Source: Promicromonospora sukumoe (GTDB taxonomy: Bacteria > Actinomycetota > Actinomycetes > Actinomycetales > Cellulomonadaceae). From it: a stretch of DNA of 64,000 bases. The notes under the pieces were generated by a model. The model made no database searches. It had not been told where the DNA came from and saw only the letters and a list, made by a program, of their open reading frames with translations. Made by a program: the position numbers and the translations under genes. The stretch is taken from assembly GCF_014137995.1 (NCBI RefSeq), contig NZ_JACGWV010000001.1, positions 620,001 through 684,000 on the forward strand, given 5' to 3'. Below are positions 8,199 to 16,217 of the stretch, in pieces; position 1 is the stretch's first letter, and every line of letters begins with the position of its first letter.

Positions 8199-8645
8199 AT
8201 GGCATCCATGAGGGACTGGGAAGTTCGATCGCTCCAGTGGGCGATGGTTCCGCGATCGCGTGAGGCGATACTCGGGTGGGAAGAGGCCGAGTGGAAATCT
8301 TCCATTGTTATGCTCGCTGTGACCAATGGCGGTGAATATGGCGTCGGTGAGTGGGATGAGGAAACCTTCGGCATGAGAGGAATCGTCGGGGTCGATACCA
8401 TCATCTCGCTCGCACTCTACGAGGCTGTTCTCATACCAGAGCTGAACGGTCGTCGGGACGGCGTTCTTCTGCAGCAGTGCGCGGATTTCCTTGAGGCGGT
8501 TCTGGATGGCTATTACGATCTGGTGGAACGCTGGGTCGTAGACATCGCTGGCTATTTCGAAGGAAACCCTGATGCATGGGCGGCGTTCCAGGTGTTCGCG
8601 GGTCCGTTATTCATGAGGTTGTTGAAGGCCGAAGGCCTTCGCTGA
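8199..8645 (+). CDS. Hypothetical protein in immunity gene row
   Basis: 148 residues, starting MASMRDWEVRSLQWAM. It is rich in Trp, Glu and Asp and has no signal peptide. The C-terminal half (DFLEAVLDGYYDLVERWVVD and GNPDAWAAFQVFAGPLFMRL) is predicted helical. Its base composition is clearly lower in GC than its neighbours (for example around 8295-8350), suggesting separate acquisition. No family is recognised. The position between MafI-like and DUF6924 genes, the small size and the acidity suggest an immunity protein. Confidence 0.7.
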   Translation: MASMRDWEVRSLQWAMVPRSREAILGWEEAEWKSSIVMLAVTNGGEYGVGEWDEETFGMRGIVGVDTIISLALYEAVLIPELNGRRDGVLLQQCADFLEAVLDGYYDLVERWVVDIAGYFEGNPDAWAAFQVFAGPLFMRLLKAEGLR

Positions 8646-8665
8646 CAGGCGCTAGGTTGGCGGCC

Positions 8666-9112
8666 GTGAGCAACTGCGCAGCGCGGATCGACCCACCGGT
8701 CGACGAGCTCGACCTGTCCGGTGTCCTGCTGCGGACCGACTACACCGACGACGACCGCTTCACGAAAGTGCTCGCCGATTCCCGGCGGCCGGCAGGGGCG
8801 CACGGCGTCTACGGGGCGAAGCTCCTGGTCGTCGAGGACCCATGTCTGGCCAGGATCACTCCGGAGCAGATCATCGAGCTGGTCGACGTCGAAGACTTCG
8901 CCTTTGTCGCGGACGCGCGATCAATGGTCGACAGCACTCTTCTGGTCGTGGACCTGTTCGAGGACTCCGACACCTACCTGACCGCATTTCGCGTCATCCC
9001 GGAGGCGGTCTTCGTCGTGGAGGCGAACCTCGTTCTCGCGAACCTTGATTTCGCCGATCTGCTGGACGTCGCCGGCTCCGATGGTGTCTTTCGGGAGACG
9101 TTCGGGCTCTGA
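8666..9112 (+). CDS. DUF6924 family protein, immunity-type
   Basis: 148 residues from GTG 8666; an in-frame ATG further upstream lies inside the preceding gene. The DUF6924 pattern is clear: LSGVLLRTDYTDDDRFTKVL at about 18-37, VVEDPCLARITPEQIIELVD, DFAFVADARSMV, TLLVVDLFED, then FRVIPEAVFVVEANLVLANLD and the end DGVFRETF. The function is undefined, though such proteins are common in actinobacterial gene rows of immunity type. It ends the row that begins at 6131. Confidence 0.82.
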   Translation: MSNCAARIDPPVDELDLSGVLLRTDYTDDDRFTKVLADSRRPAGAHGVYGAKLLVVEDPCLARITPEQIIELVDVEDFAFVADARSMVDSTLLVVDLFEDSDTYLTAFRVIPEAVFVVEANLVLANLDFADLLDVAGSDGVFRETFGL

Positions 9113-9122
9113 CTCCGGTCGT

Positions 9123-9356
9123 TCAGGACAGACGCGACGCCGTCGGCGCAGCGGCCTGCCGCAGCCGGTCAGCCAGCTCGTCGGCCAACGACCTCGCGCG
9201 CGCCAGCTCCTCGATGATCCTGCGGACCGCGTAGTCCCCGCCGGGCCCCATGTAGCCGGACCCCGTCGGCGTGAAGCGCGCGACGTCGGTCGGGTCGTTG
9301 CGCCGGATGGCGCCGACGTCCAGCAGCTCCATGGCGGCCTTCCACGCACGGTTCAT
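9123..9356 (-). CDS. Small hypothetical protein
   Basis: 77 residues from ATG 9356 (MNRAWKAAMELLDVGAIRRN), with a longer version possible from 9407. It contains a Gly-rich turn (TPTGSGYMGPGGDY) and a C-terminal helix rich in Arg, Ala and Glu (IIEELARARSLADELADRLR). No family is recognised. It lies opposite to the flanking genes, and its coding status rests on codon bias and helix pattern only. Confidence 0.4.
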   Translation of the reverse strand: MNRAWKAAMELLDVGAIRRNDPTDVARFTPTGSGYMGPGGDYAVRRIIEELARARSLADELADRLRQAAAPTASRLS

Positions 9357-9524
9357 GCCTCGGGTCCCGTCGATCGGTGGTCTGTTCCTCACCGTCGCGG
9401 TGAGCACTCGACCCAGCGTCGTCGCCGCGACGTCACCCTGCTAGGGACCAAAGTCCCGCCGTGCGGGGGGCCAAGGGCACAGGGGGCTATCTTGTTGCGC
9501 AAGGTACCTGCTATCGTGTGATGC

Positions 9525-9860
9525 ATGATACCGACGTCGGACATGGTGCTGACGCAGTTCCGCAAGGGAGTCGTGGAGTACTGCGTGCTGGCCTGCCTGC
9601 GCTCCGGGCCGGCCTACGGGCTCGAGCTCGCCGAACGCCTCGGCACGGACAGCACCCTGCTGACCAGCGAGGGAACGCTGTACCCGCTGCTGTCGCGCCT
9701 GCGTCAGCAGAACTGGGTCACCACCACCCAGGTGCCCTCCGCGGTGGGTCCTCCGCGCCGGTACTACGAGATCACCGACGAGGGCCGGGCGGCGCTCGAC
9801 ACCTTCACCGCCACCTGGTCCCGTTTCACGGCAGACGTCCGCACGACCCTGGAGTCCTGA
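9525..9860 (+). CDS. PadR family transcriptional regulator
   Basis: 111 residues from ATG 9525, or 105 from ATG 9543. The PadR winged-helix signature is complete: FRKGVVEYCVLACLRSGPAY at about 12-31, then GLELAERL, TSEGTLYPLLSRLRQQNWV, GPPRRYYEITDEG. Upstream, AGGTACCT (9502-9509) lies in the near-palindrome GCAAGGTACCTGC, and TATCGT at 9512 could be the -10, so self-repression is likely. The start codon of the next gene overlaps the stop by one base (TGATG). PadR plus HAAS-domain pairs are a standard unit controlling membrane or stress functions. Confidence 0.92.
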   Translation: MIPTSDMVLTQFRKGVVEYCVLACLRSGPAYGLELAERLGTDSTLLTSEGTLYPLLSRLRQQNWVTTTQVPSAVGPPRRYYEITDEGRAALDTFTATWSRFTADVRTTLES

Positions 9861-10327
9861 TGACCACCACCCCCGAGTTCCCGCCGATCGTCGACGCCTA
9901 CCTCGCCGACCTCGACCGCGCCCTGGCCTCCGCCGATCCCCGCGAGCGCGCGGAGACCGTGGCGGCAGTACGTGAGCACGCCGCCGAGGCGCTCGCACGG
10001 CACGGCTGGGACGACGCCTCGGCCAGCCGCGTGCTCGACGAGCTGGGCCCCGTCGACGCCATCGCGGCCGAGGTGACGCCCGCCCCGACACCCGCCGCTC
10101 CAGTACCTGCCCCGGCGAAGTTCGAGGCCACCGACGTGGTGCTGCCGATCCTCGCCGTCGTGCTCTGGCCGCTGGCACCGGTCACCCTCGTGTGGGCGAT
10201 CGTCCGGCTGCGCGCCGCGGTGGGAAACCGGGGTCTGCAGTGGCTCACGATCGTGCTCAGCGCCATCCCCACGGTCGGCGGCATCGTGCTCCTGCTGCTG
10301 CACAACCTGAGCCTTCTCGGCAGGTGA
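9860..10327 (+). CDS. HAAS-domain membrane protein (PadR partner)
   Basis: 155 residues. Residues 10-70 (AYLADLDRALASADPRERAE, then HAAEALARHGWDDASASRVL) are the HAAS/DUF1700-like helical domain that typically accompanies PadR. A Pro/Ala linker follows, then two membrane helices (VVLPILAVVLWPLAPVTLVW and WLTIVLSAIPTVGGIVLLLL). It is translationally coupled to the PadR gene and is probably the signalling or target partner of that regulator at the membrane. Confidence 0.85.
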   Translation: MTTTPEFPPIVDAYLADLDRALASADPRERAETVAAVREHAAEALARHGWDDASASRVLDELGPVDAIAAEVTPAPTPAAPVPAPAKFEATDVVLPILAVVLWPLAPVTLVWAIVRLRAAVGNRGLQWLTIVLSAIPTVGGIVLLLLHNLSLLGR

Positions 10328-10335
10328 GCGACGGA

Positions 10336-10788
10336 TTAGGCAGCGACTCGCAGCCCCTCGAACAGCGCCGGCTCCAGCGAGAGCTCCCCTGACGCCACGC
10401 TGCCGTCGTCCGCGACGCTCGCCCGCTCGTGCGTCTGGAGGTAGTCGCTGACCAGGGGGAAGGCGTAGGAGCCGAGGGTGGCGCCCACGAGACCCGCCAC
10501 CAGGATGCCGCCGACCCAGTTGATGATGACGCCGTCGAACGCCTTCTCGCCGTGCGCCCGGCGCTCGCGGTGCAGGGCCAGGGTGATGACCCAGGTCAGC
10601 ACCGGGATCACGAACGTCCCGGCCACTGCCACGCCGCCCACGGGCGGCATGCTGCCGGAGGACCTCCCGCCCATGACGTTGACGAGGCTCCCGTCCAGGA
10701 TCGAGAAGAAGGCGATGACGGGCAGGATCAGGTAGCCGAGAACGGCGATCACCCAAACCCAGGCCTGCCGGGATCTACCGTCCTGCAT
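10336..10788 (-). CDS. Hypothetical membrane protein
   Basis: 150 residues with three to four hydrophobic segments: VWVIAVLGYLILPVIAFFSI (about 10-29), GVAVAGTFVIPVLTWVITLA (52-71) and a Gly-rich segment IINWVGGILVAGLVGATLG (88-106). The last 40 residues are acidic and cytosolic or external. No family is recognised. It converges on the HAAS gene with only 8 bp between stops. Confidence 0.65.
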   Translation of the reverse strand: MQDGRSRQAWVWVIAVLGYLILPVIAFFSILDGSLVNVMGGRSSGSMPPVGGVAVAGTFVIPVLTWVITLALHRERRAHGEKAFDGVIINWVGGILVAGLVGATLGSYAFPLVSDYLQTHERASVADDGSVASGELSLEPALFEGLRVAA

Positions 10789-10947
10789 GTTCGTGCTGCC
10801 CCTCTCGCTGCGGTGTCGATGGCATGTCTACCAGGGCAGAGGCCGTGGACACGCGAACGGGCTGTGATGTGCGGATATCGACTTGGCGACATCCTTTCCG
10901 ACGGTGGAGTCACCCGGGTGATCTGCACGCCGGACCCTCGATCCGCT

Positions 10948-10981
10948 CCGCCACGGGCGCGTATGTTCACGCCCGTGGCGG
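10948..10981. promoter_or_regulatory. Perfect inverted repeat over a start codon
   Basis: Twelve-base perfect arms (CCGCCACGGGCG and CGCCCGTGGCGG) flank a 10-base loop that contains the ATG at 10963. As RNA this would sequester the start; as DNA it is a candidate operator. The downstream GTG at 10975 lies inside the right arm. Confidence 0.65.
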
Positions 10982-11673
10982 ACTTCCTGAGCGAGTTCTG
11001 GGTCGGCCTGCTGGTGCCCGGCGTCCTTGCTGTGCTGACCGTGGGCAGGAATGCGTTCCTCCGGGCGGTCCGCGACGGGCGCATCGACCTGGCAGACCTG
11101 GAGCGGCCGATCCTCGTGTTCGTCGGCGGCTTCATCACCGTGGTCGCCAGCCTGTTCCTGGGCTGGGCCCTCATGCACCTGAGCACCTGGCTCATCCCCT
11201 GGGGCGTGGACGCCACGACCTACCTCTCCACGGACCCCAGATGGTCGCCCGACGTCGCGCAGCAGGTGCGCGACGTCGGCCTGGACCTCGGCGGAAACTG
11301 GCGCTGGTGGGGGACGCTCGTCGCGGTACTTCTCCCCGGGCTCATCTACGCGACGTTCGCGGACGCCGAGCTGAACCACCGCCCCGGCGTCGTGCACACG
11401 TACCTCGTTCCGTGGGCGATCTGCCTCGCCGTGCTGGTGCTGTCCGCCGGCGCCGTCGCGGTCCACCTGGGCGTGAACTGGTATCTCGGCTCGGAGGTGC
11501 CGAGCGACTTCCCGATGCCGAGCGGCCTGAGCGGCTCCCTGCCGTGGGACGTCTCCTGGACCGCCTACCTCGCCGCCGTCATTGCCGCCTTCTGGGCGAT
11601 CAACGTCACCGCCACCTGGCTCTCCCAGGGGGCGGGCGGCGGGACGAGGGCAGCGGGACCAGGCCGGGGCTGA
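10963..11673 (+). CDS. Hypothetical membrane protein
   Basis: 236 residues from ATG 10963 (or 232 from GTG 10975). Four membrane segments are visible: WVGLLVPGVLAVLTVG (about 11-26), ILVFVGGFITVVASLFLGWAL (about 47-67), WAICLAVLVLSAGAVAVHLGV (mid-protein) and YLAAVIAAFWAINVTATWL near the C-terminus. A periplasmic or cytosolic stretch after segment 2 is Trp/Asp-rich. No family is recognised. A perfect hairpin covers its translation start, so expression may be translationally controlled. Confidence 0.7.
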   Translation: MFTPVADFLSEFWVGLLVPGVLAVLTVGRNAFLRAVRDGRIDLADLERPILVFVGGFITVVASLFLGWALMHLSTWLIPWGVDATTYLSTDPRWSPDVAQQVRDVGLDLGGNWRWWGTLVAVLLPGLIYATFADAELNHRPGVVHTYLVPWAICLAVLVLSAGAVAVHLGVNWYLGSEVPSDFPMPSGLSGSLPWDVSWTAYLAAVIAAFWAINVTATWLSQGAGGGTRAAGPGRG

Positions 11674-11692
11674 CGGCGGACAGGCCCGGGCC

Positions 11693-12436
11693 TCAGATGT
11701 CGTAACCCCCGGAGACCTCGATCGACTGCGCGTTGATCCAGCGGTTGTCGTCGGAGAGCAAGCTCGCGATGACGTCGCCGACGTCGTCGGGCTCGCCGAC
11801 CCGTCCCAGCGCCGTGCGGCCGGCGAGCTGCGCCTCGAACTCGTCGTTCAGCCCGCCGCCCAGCTCGGTGCGGATAGCGCCGGGCGCGACCGAATTCGCC
11901 CGGATCCGGCGGTCGCCGAACTCCTTCGCCATGTAGCGGGTCAGCACCTCGAGGCCGCCCTTGAAGCTGGCGTACGGGGCGACCCCCGCGGTCGCCACGC
12001 GGCTCGTCGCGCTGACCATGTTCACGATCTGGCCGCCGTCGGCGATCAGGGGCAGCAGGGTCTGGGTGAGGAAGAACGGGCCCTTGAGGTGCACGCGGAA
12101 CAGGCCGTCGAACTGCTCCTCGGTGACCGTGGCGATCGGGTTGTAGAGGCCGTACCCGGCGTTGTTGACCAGGTAGTCGACGTCGGTCCGGCCCCAGGTC
12201 TCCTGGACGGTGTCGCGGACCGCTGCGGCGAACGCCGGGAAGGTGGTGGTGTCGGTGACGTCGAGCTCCAGCGCCACCGCGGTGCCGCCGTCGGCCCTGA
12301 TCTTGCCGACGACGTCCGCCGCCGCGTCCGGGTTGCTGTTGTAGGTGAGGATGACGCCGAGGCCGCGCTTGGCGCAGGCGAGTGCGGTGGCGGCGCCGAG
12401 GCCGCGGCTGCCGCCGGTGATGATCACGATGTTCAT
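11693..12436 (-). CDS. SDR family oxidoreductase (FabG-like)
   Basis: 247 residues. Cofactor motif TGGSRGLG at 7-14, NNAG at about 90, catalytic Ser in VNMVSATSR, and YASFKGG carrying the Tyr and Lys of YxxxK at about 151-155. The PG motif is in NSVAPGAIRTEL. The C-terminus ends in EVSGGYDI, typical of classical SDRs. It probably uses NAD(P)H on a ketone or alcohol; the substrate is unknown. It stands alone, convergent with the membrane gene at 10963 and divergent from the LacI gene at 12543. Confidence 0.92.
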   Translation of the reverse strand: MNIVIITGGSRGLGAATALACAKRGLGVILTYNSNPDAAADVVGKIRADGGTAVALELDVTDTTTFPAFAAAVRDTVQETWGRTDVDYLVNNAGYGLYNPIATVTEEQFDGLFRVHLKGPFFLTQTLLPLIADGGQIVNMVSATSRVATAGVAPYASFKGGLEVLTRYMAKEFGDRRIRANSVAPGAIRTELGGGLNDEFEAQLAGRTALGRVGEPDDVGDVIASLLSDDNRWINAQSIEVSGGYDI

Positions 12437-12542
12437 GGCACCGAGTCTTCAGCCGCGACGTCGTCCGGAGAAGGACGTGGCTGCCTAGGAGCGCCGCACC
12501 CAGGCAGCGGGAACCGCGACGTCCCGCACTAGGCTGAGCCGC

Positions 12543-13565
12543 ATGCCCGACCGCGTGCTCAAGGTGCCCACCCTCGACGAGGTCGCGCAGCGGGCCGGGG
12601 TGTCGCGGTCGGTGGCGTCACGCGCCATGAACAACGCCCGCAACGTGAGCCCGGCCAAGCGCGAGGCGGTCGCCCGGGCGGCGAGCGAGCTCGGGTACGT
12701 CCCGAACGCGACGGCCCGCGCCCTGGCGACGAGCACGGGCGGCTCGGTCGTCCTCGCCGTTTCCGACGACGACCCCGCGCTGTTCGGCGACCCCTTCTTC
12801 TCCCAGGTGCTCGTCGGCGTCGCCGGAGCCCTGGACCGGTCGGAGCTGGACCTGACGCTCATGCTCGCGTCGTCCGAGCGCGGCCAGGCCCGGCTCGACC
12901 GGCTGCTGCGCTCGCGGCGCTCCGACGGGCTGATGCTCATGGCCCTGCGCGGGGACGACCCGCTGAACCGGCTGGTGGCGGAGACCGACCTGCCGGTCGT
13001 CGTCGGCGGCCGGCCGATGCGCGGCGAGGCCCGCTGGTACGTCGACGTCGACAACCGGGGCGGTGCCCGCCTCGCGACCGAGCACCTGCTCGGGTCCGGA
13101 CGACGTCGGATCGCCACCATCACCGGCCCGATGGACCTGCAGGCGTCGGTCGCCCGGTACGACGGGTTCGTCGACGCCATGGCGGTGGCGGGACGCGGCT
13201 CCGACCTGGTCGAGCACGCCGACTTCAGCTTCGAGGGCGGCGCCCAGGCGATGGCGCGGCTGCTCGCCGTCGACCCTGACATCGACGGCGTCTTCGCGGC
13301 GTCGGACAACATGGCGGCCGGCGCCGTCCGTACCCTGAAGGCGCAGGGGCGTCGCGTGCCCGACGACGTCGCCGTGGTCGGCTTCGACGACCTGGAGATC
13401 GCGCAGCACACGGAGCCGGCGCTCACCACCGTCAGCCAGCCGATCCGTGGCCTCGGTCAGGAGATGGCCACGATGCTGGTGCGGCTGATCGGTGGTGAGT
13501 CGCCGACCCCGGTCATCCTGCCGACCCGCCTGGTCGTGCGGGGATCGGCTCCGGCCTCGGACTGA
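12543..13565 (+). CDS. LacI family transcriptional regulator (possible CebR-type)
   Basis: 340 residues. HTH and hinge at the N-terminus: PTLDEVAQRAGVSRSVASRA (about 9-28) and ATARALATSTGGSVVL, followed by a complete periplasmic-binding-type sensor domain (PVVVGGRPM, GFDDLEIAQHTEPALTTV). It converges on the lichenase/cellulase pair, whose promoter has a TGGAAGCGCTCCCA box of the type bound by CebR, a LacI-family repressor released by cello-oligosaccharides. Closeness suggests it may be that repressor, but another genomic LacI protein could equally bind. Confidence 0.88.
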   Translation: MPDRVLKVPTLDEVAQRAGVSRSVASRAMNNARNVSPAKREAVARAASELGYVPNATARALATSTGGSVVLAVSDDDPALFGDPFFSQVLVGVAGALDRSELDLTLMLASSERGQARLDRLLRSRRSDGLMLMALRGDDPLNRLVAETDLPVVVGGRPMRGEARWYVDVDNRGGARLATEHLLGSGRRRIATITGPMDLQASVARYDGFVDAMAVAGRGSDLVEHADFSFEGGAQAMARLLAVDPDIDGVFAASDNMAAGAVRTLKAQGRRVPDDVAVVGFDDLEIAQHTEPALTTVSQPIRGLGQEMATMLVRLIGGESPTPVILPTRLVVRGSAPASD

Positions 13566-13582
13566 CTCCGTGTCGGGTGAGG

Positions 13583-14398
13583 TCAGTACTGCGTGTACTT
13601 GACCCACTCGTAGGTCGCCGTCCGCTGGCCGGTGTAGTTGAACGGCCCGAGCCAGCCGTCGACGCCGGTGCCCGGCCACAGGTTCATCATGATGCGCTGC
13701 GGACGCGTGGGCAGTGGGCCGCGCGAGCCGTTCTCCTGGTGGACGAGGCGGCCGTCGACGAACCAGTTGATCGTGCCGCCGTTCCACCACTCGATGGCGT
13801 AGTCGTGGTACCCGGCCGCGGCGTCGAAGCCGAGGTCGATGACCGACTCGTGGCCGCCGACGCCGTTCGTGAAGTAGTTGGTCTGCATCTGCCGGGTGTT
13901 CTTGCCGAGGATCTCGACGTCGATCTCGTCCCACGGCTGGCCGTCGCCCGGCCCCGTGTAGGTGAAGAACGAGGTGACGATGCCCGACCCGGACGCCGCC
14001 TTCATCCGCACCTCGAAGCGCCCGTAGGAGTAGAGCTCGTTGCTGCGGTACTCCCCGGAGGCGTACGGCCGGCCCGAGCAGCCGCCCGGGCAGGAGGTGT
14101 TGTCCAGGTTCAGGCCCAGGACGCCGCCGTTGTGCCAGGCGTGGTCGGCGCGCCAGCCCGCGTTGAACATGCCGCCGTTGGTCCAGCCGTCGGCCTTGTG
14201 CCAGCGCGCCGTGTTGTAGGTATCGAGGTTGTCGGTGAAGCTGCCGCCGACTGCGGCAGCCGGGGGCGTCAGGCCCGGGGTGGCCGTGAGCCCGAGCAGC
14301 AGGCCGAGGGCCAGTGCTGGGGCAAGGAGCCGGCGTCGGCGCCTGGCTTTGGCTCGGTCTCGGGTGGTGGAGCGGTGCTGCGTCGTCGTTGATCGCAT
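13583..14398 (-). CDS. Secreted GH16 lichenase (beta-1,3-1,4-glucanase)
   Basis: 271 residues from ATG 14398, preceded by GGAGG. A twin-Arg-rich N-terminus and hydrophobic stretch (LLAPALALGLLLGLTATPGL) form a signal peptide with cleavage near AAAVG. The mature part is a single GH16 domain with the catalytic segment DEIDVEILG (nucleophile and acid/base Glu flank the Asp) and the lichenase-typical TNYFTNGVGGHE and YHDYAIEWWNGGTINWFVDG. It should cut mixed-linkage beta-glucan outside the cell. No carbohydrate-binding module is present. It follows the GH6 gene by 71 bp on the same strand and is probably co-regulated with it. Confidence 0.95.
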   Translation of the reverse strand: MRSTTTQHRSTTRDRAKARRRRRLLAPALALGLLLGLTATPGLTPPAAAVGGSFTDNLDTYNTARWHKADGWTNGGMFNAGWRADHAWHNGGVLGLNLDNTSCPGGCSGRPYASGEYRSNELYSYGRFEVRMKAASGSGIVTSFFTYTGPGDGQPWDEIDVEILGKNTRQMQTNYFTNGVGGHESVIDLGFDAAAGYHDYAIEWWNGGTINWFVDGRLVHQENGSRGPLPTRPQRIMMNLWPGTGVDGWLGPFNYTGQRTATYEWVKYTQY

Positions 14399-14469
14399 GC
14401 GTGCCTCCGTCTTTCTTGGGGTTTGGTTTTTGGCTGGTTGGTGGGTGGCGTCAGGAGCGGACGCCGCCG

Positions 14470-15780
14470 TCAGTGGTGCGCGCCGAGCCGCGGCTGGGCG
14501 AGCTCGATGAGCTCCCGTGCCTGCTCGGGGAACCAGTGGCCGGCGGCCGGGGCGACCATGCCGCGCTCCGGGTCCTCCGGCCCGCCGAGGCCGCGGAAGC
14601 ACTGGCCGTCGGACTCGCCGGGGATCTTGATCCACAGCAGGGCGTCGACGAGCTCGTTGCCGGTGTCGGTCGTCGGCCTTTGGCCCAGTCCGCGGTCGGG
14701 CGGGTTGCACCACGTCTCGGCGTCGGGATAGACGCCCGCGGGTGCGGCCCAGGCGCCCCGGCCGTTGCGGCTGGTGTCGACGACGAAGTGCGTGGTGGGC
14801 TCGACGTCGCCCAGTACCAGCTCGTAGCGGGAGTCGATGCCGGCGGTGTTCAGCGCCGGATCTGCCGCCGTCCGGCTCCAGAGGCCCTGGTTGGACAGGG
14901 TCACGCCGGTCCAGTCGTTCGCCGGGCCGCCGCTCCAGTACTGGTTGCCGCAGCCGGCGTAGTCGTCGGGGGAGACCTGCGTGACGTAGGCGATGCACTG
15001 GGAGACCCAGGTGCCGTAGGCGACGCTGTTCTCGGTGAACTCGTAGTTGGACACGTTCAGGAAGAACCCGTCCGCGCGCTCGACGCCGGCTTTGACGAGC
15101 CGGTCGGCGGACTCGCCGACGTTCAGCCAGGACGCGCCCGTGCCGTCCAGGTACACGACGGTGTTCGGCAGCTCCTGGAGCCGGTCGATGGCGTAGTTGA
15201 GCATCTCGAAGCGCTCCGCCGCGGCGTCCCGGCCGGTGGTCTCGGGGTCGTACTCGGGCGGCCGGCAGTTCTCGAGCTGCCCGTCCAGGGTCGTGTACCA
15301 GGGGATGACGCCGAGCCCGTCCGGCTCGAGGACGACGGCGACCTCCTCGCGGCCGATGCCCACAGCGAAGCCGTCGATCCACGCCTTGTACTCCGCGACG
15401 TCGCGGGCGCCGCCGGCCGAGTAGAGCGAGCAGTCGCGGAACGGGATGTTGTACGCGACCAGGACGGGGACCTTGGTGCCGGTGCGCTTGACCAGCTTGT
15501 GGACGTCCTTCTTGACCTCGGTGGGGGTGCCGTCCGTGAACCAGGTGGAGCTGGGGATCTTGCTGAGGAGCAGGGCGTCGCGCTTGGCCTGGCCGCGGAG
15601 GGCGTGTGCTGCTTCCTTCGTGGAGCTCTGGGGGTTGTTGTAGAGCTTGGTGCCGGGGCTGAGGACGTCGTTGGCTGCCCAGGCAGGGGTGCTGTTGCTG
15701 AGGATGGTGGTGCCGCCGAGGAGGGCGGTGCCGAGCGCGCACGCGGTGAGCGCGGCCAGGAGCCGGCGCGGTCGTCTCAT
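14470..15780 (-). CDS. Secreted GH6 cellulase
   Basis: 436 residues from ATG 15780 (GGGAG 8 bases upstream); the GTG upstream at 15849 would extend past the promoter. Signal peptide RRPRRLLAALTACALGTALL, cleavage near AWA-AN. The catalytic domain fills the rest: VPVLVAYNIPFRDCSLYSAG, VAVVLEPDGLGVIPWY carrying the catalytic Asp, VVYLDGTGASWLNVGESADR, and the conserved HFVVDTSRNGRGAW and WIKIPGESDG near the end. The pattern is of bacterial GH6 (endoglucanase or cellobiohydrolase; the type cannot be settled here). No binding module is visible. It is expected to be induced by cellobiose through the box at 15865. Confidence 0.95.
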   Translation of the reverse strand: MRRPRRLLAALTACALGTALLGGTTILSNSTPAWAANDVLSPGTKLYNNPQSSTKEAAHALRGQAKRDALLLSKIPSSTWFTDGTPTEVKKDVHKLVKRTGTKVPVLVAYNIPFRDCSLYSAGGARDVAEYKAWIDGFAVGIGREEVAVVLEPDGLGVIPWYTTLDGQLENCRPPEYDPETTGRDAAAERFEMLNYAIDRLQELPNTVVYLDGTGASWLNVGESADRLVKAGVERADGFFLNVSNYEFTENSVAYGTWVSQCIAYVTQVSPDDYAGCGNQYWSGGPANDWTGVTLSNQGLWSRTAADPALNTAGIDSRYELVLGDVEPTTHFVVDTSRNGRGAWAAPAGVYPDAETWCNPPDRGLGQRPTTDTGNELVDALLWIKIPGESDGQCFRGLGGPEDPERGMVAPAAGHWFPEQARELIELAQPRLGAHH

Positions 15781-15864
15781 GAGGGTTCTCCCAAGGTCTC
15801 TGCGAACGCGTCGTTGCGTGTTCGTCGCGGTGCTGCATGGGACGTGCACAGAACTGGAAGATTA

Positions 15865-15878
15865 TGGAAGCGCTCCCA
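15865..15878. promoter_or_regulatory. CebR-type operator
   Basis: TGGAAGCGCTCCCA differs by one base from the actinobacterial CebR palindrome TGGGAGCGCTCCCA. It lies 85 bp before the GH6 start. On the minus strand CATAAT, a good -10, begins right after the box, and TTGACA occurs further upstream at 15917-15912. Confidence 0.85.
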
Positions 15879-15880
15879 GT

Positions 15881-16217
15881 TCGATCATGGTGTGGGGAGG
15901 TGGGGGAGCGTGTCAAGGGTTGCCTGGCCGGATCCGGTGCTGCGGTCGCAAACCTTGGTCTGGACCGCGGGCAGTACCCAGGGCAAGACCGGAGACCGTG
16001 AGGCAGTAGCGGTTGGTGAAGCCGGACCGGCGAGGACGGCGTCCACATAGTGGTGATCGATCACGCGGATGAGCCTCAACCGACAACGGGTGCGGCATAG
16101 TGCAGTCCTGCGTGTCGATGTATACCCGCATCTTCAGCGGCCACTATGTGAGCAGCAAGACGACTGTCTTTCTGCGTTGTTTATCGCAATAATCGTGTCG
16201 AGCGGAGGGAGACGTGG
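15881..16217. other. Intergenic region before the STAND NTPase
   Basis: No gene seen. It carries the upstream part of the GH6 promoter, a 12-bp palindrome GTGATCGATCAC at 16053-16064 and a marked drop in GC from about 16130. AATAAT near 16189-16194 is a possible -10 for the gene at 16218, which also has a strong GGAGG at 16204. The GC drop probably marks the left edge of the inserted defence module. Confidence 0.5.

Noticed and set aside
13583..16048. 821-residue fusion frame covering GH16 and antisense of GH6
   Set aside because: Only the last 271 residues are real GH16; the rest is an out-of-frame reading of the GH6 gene.
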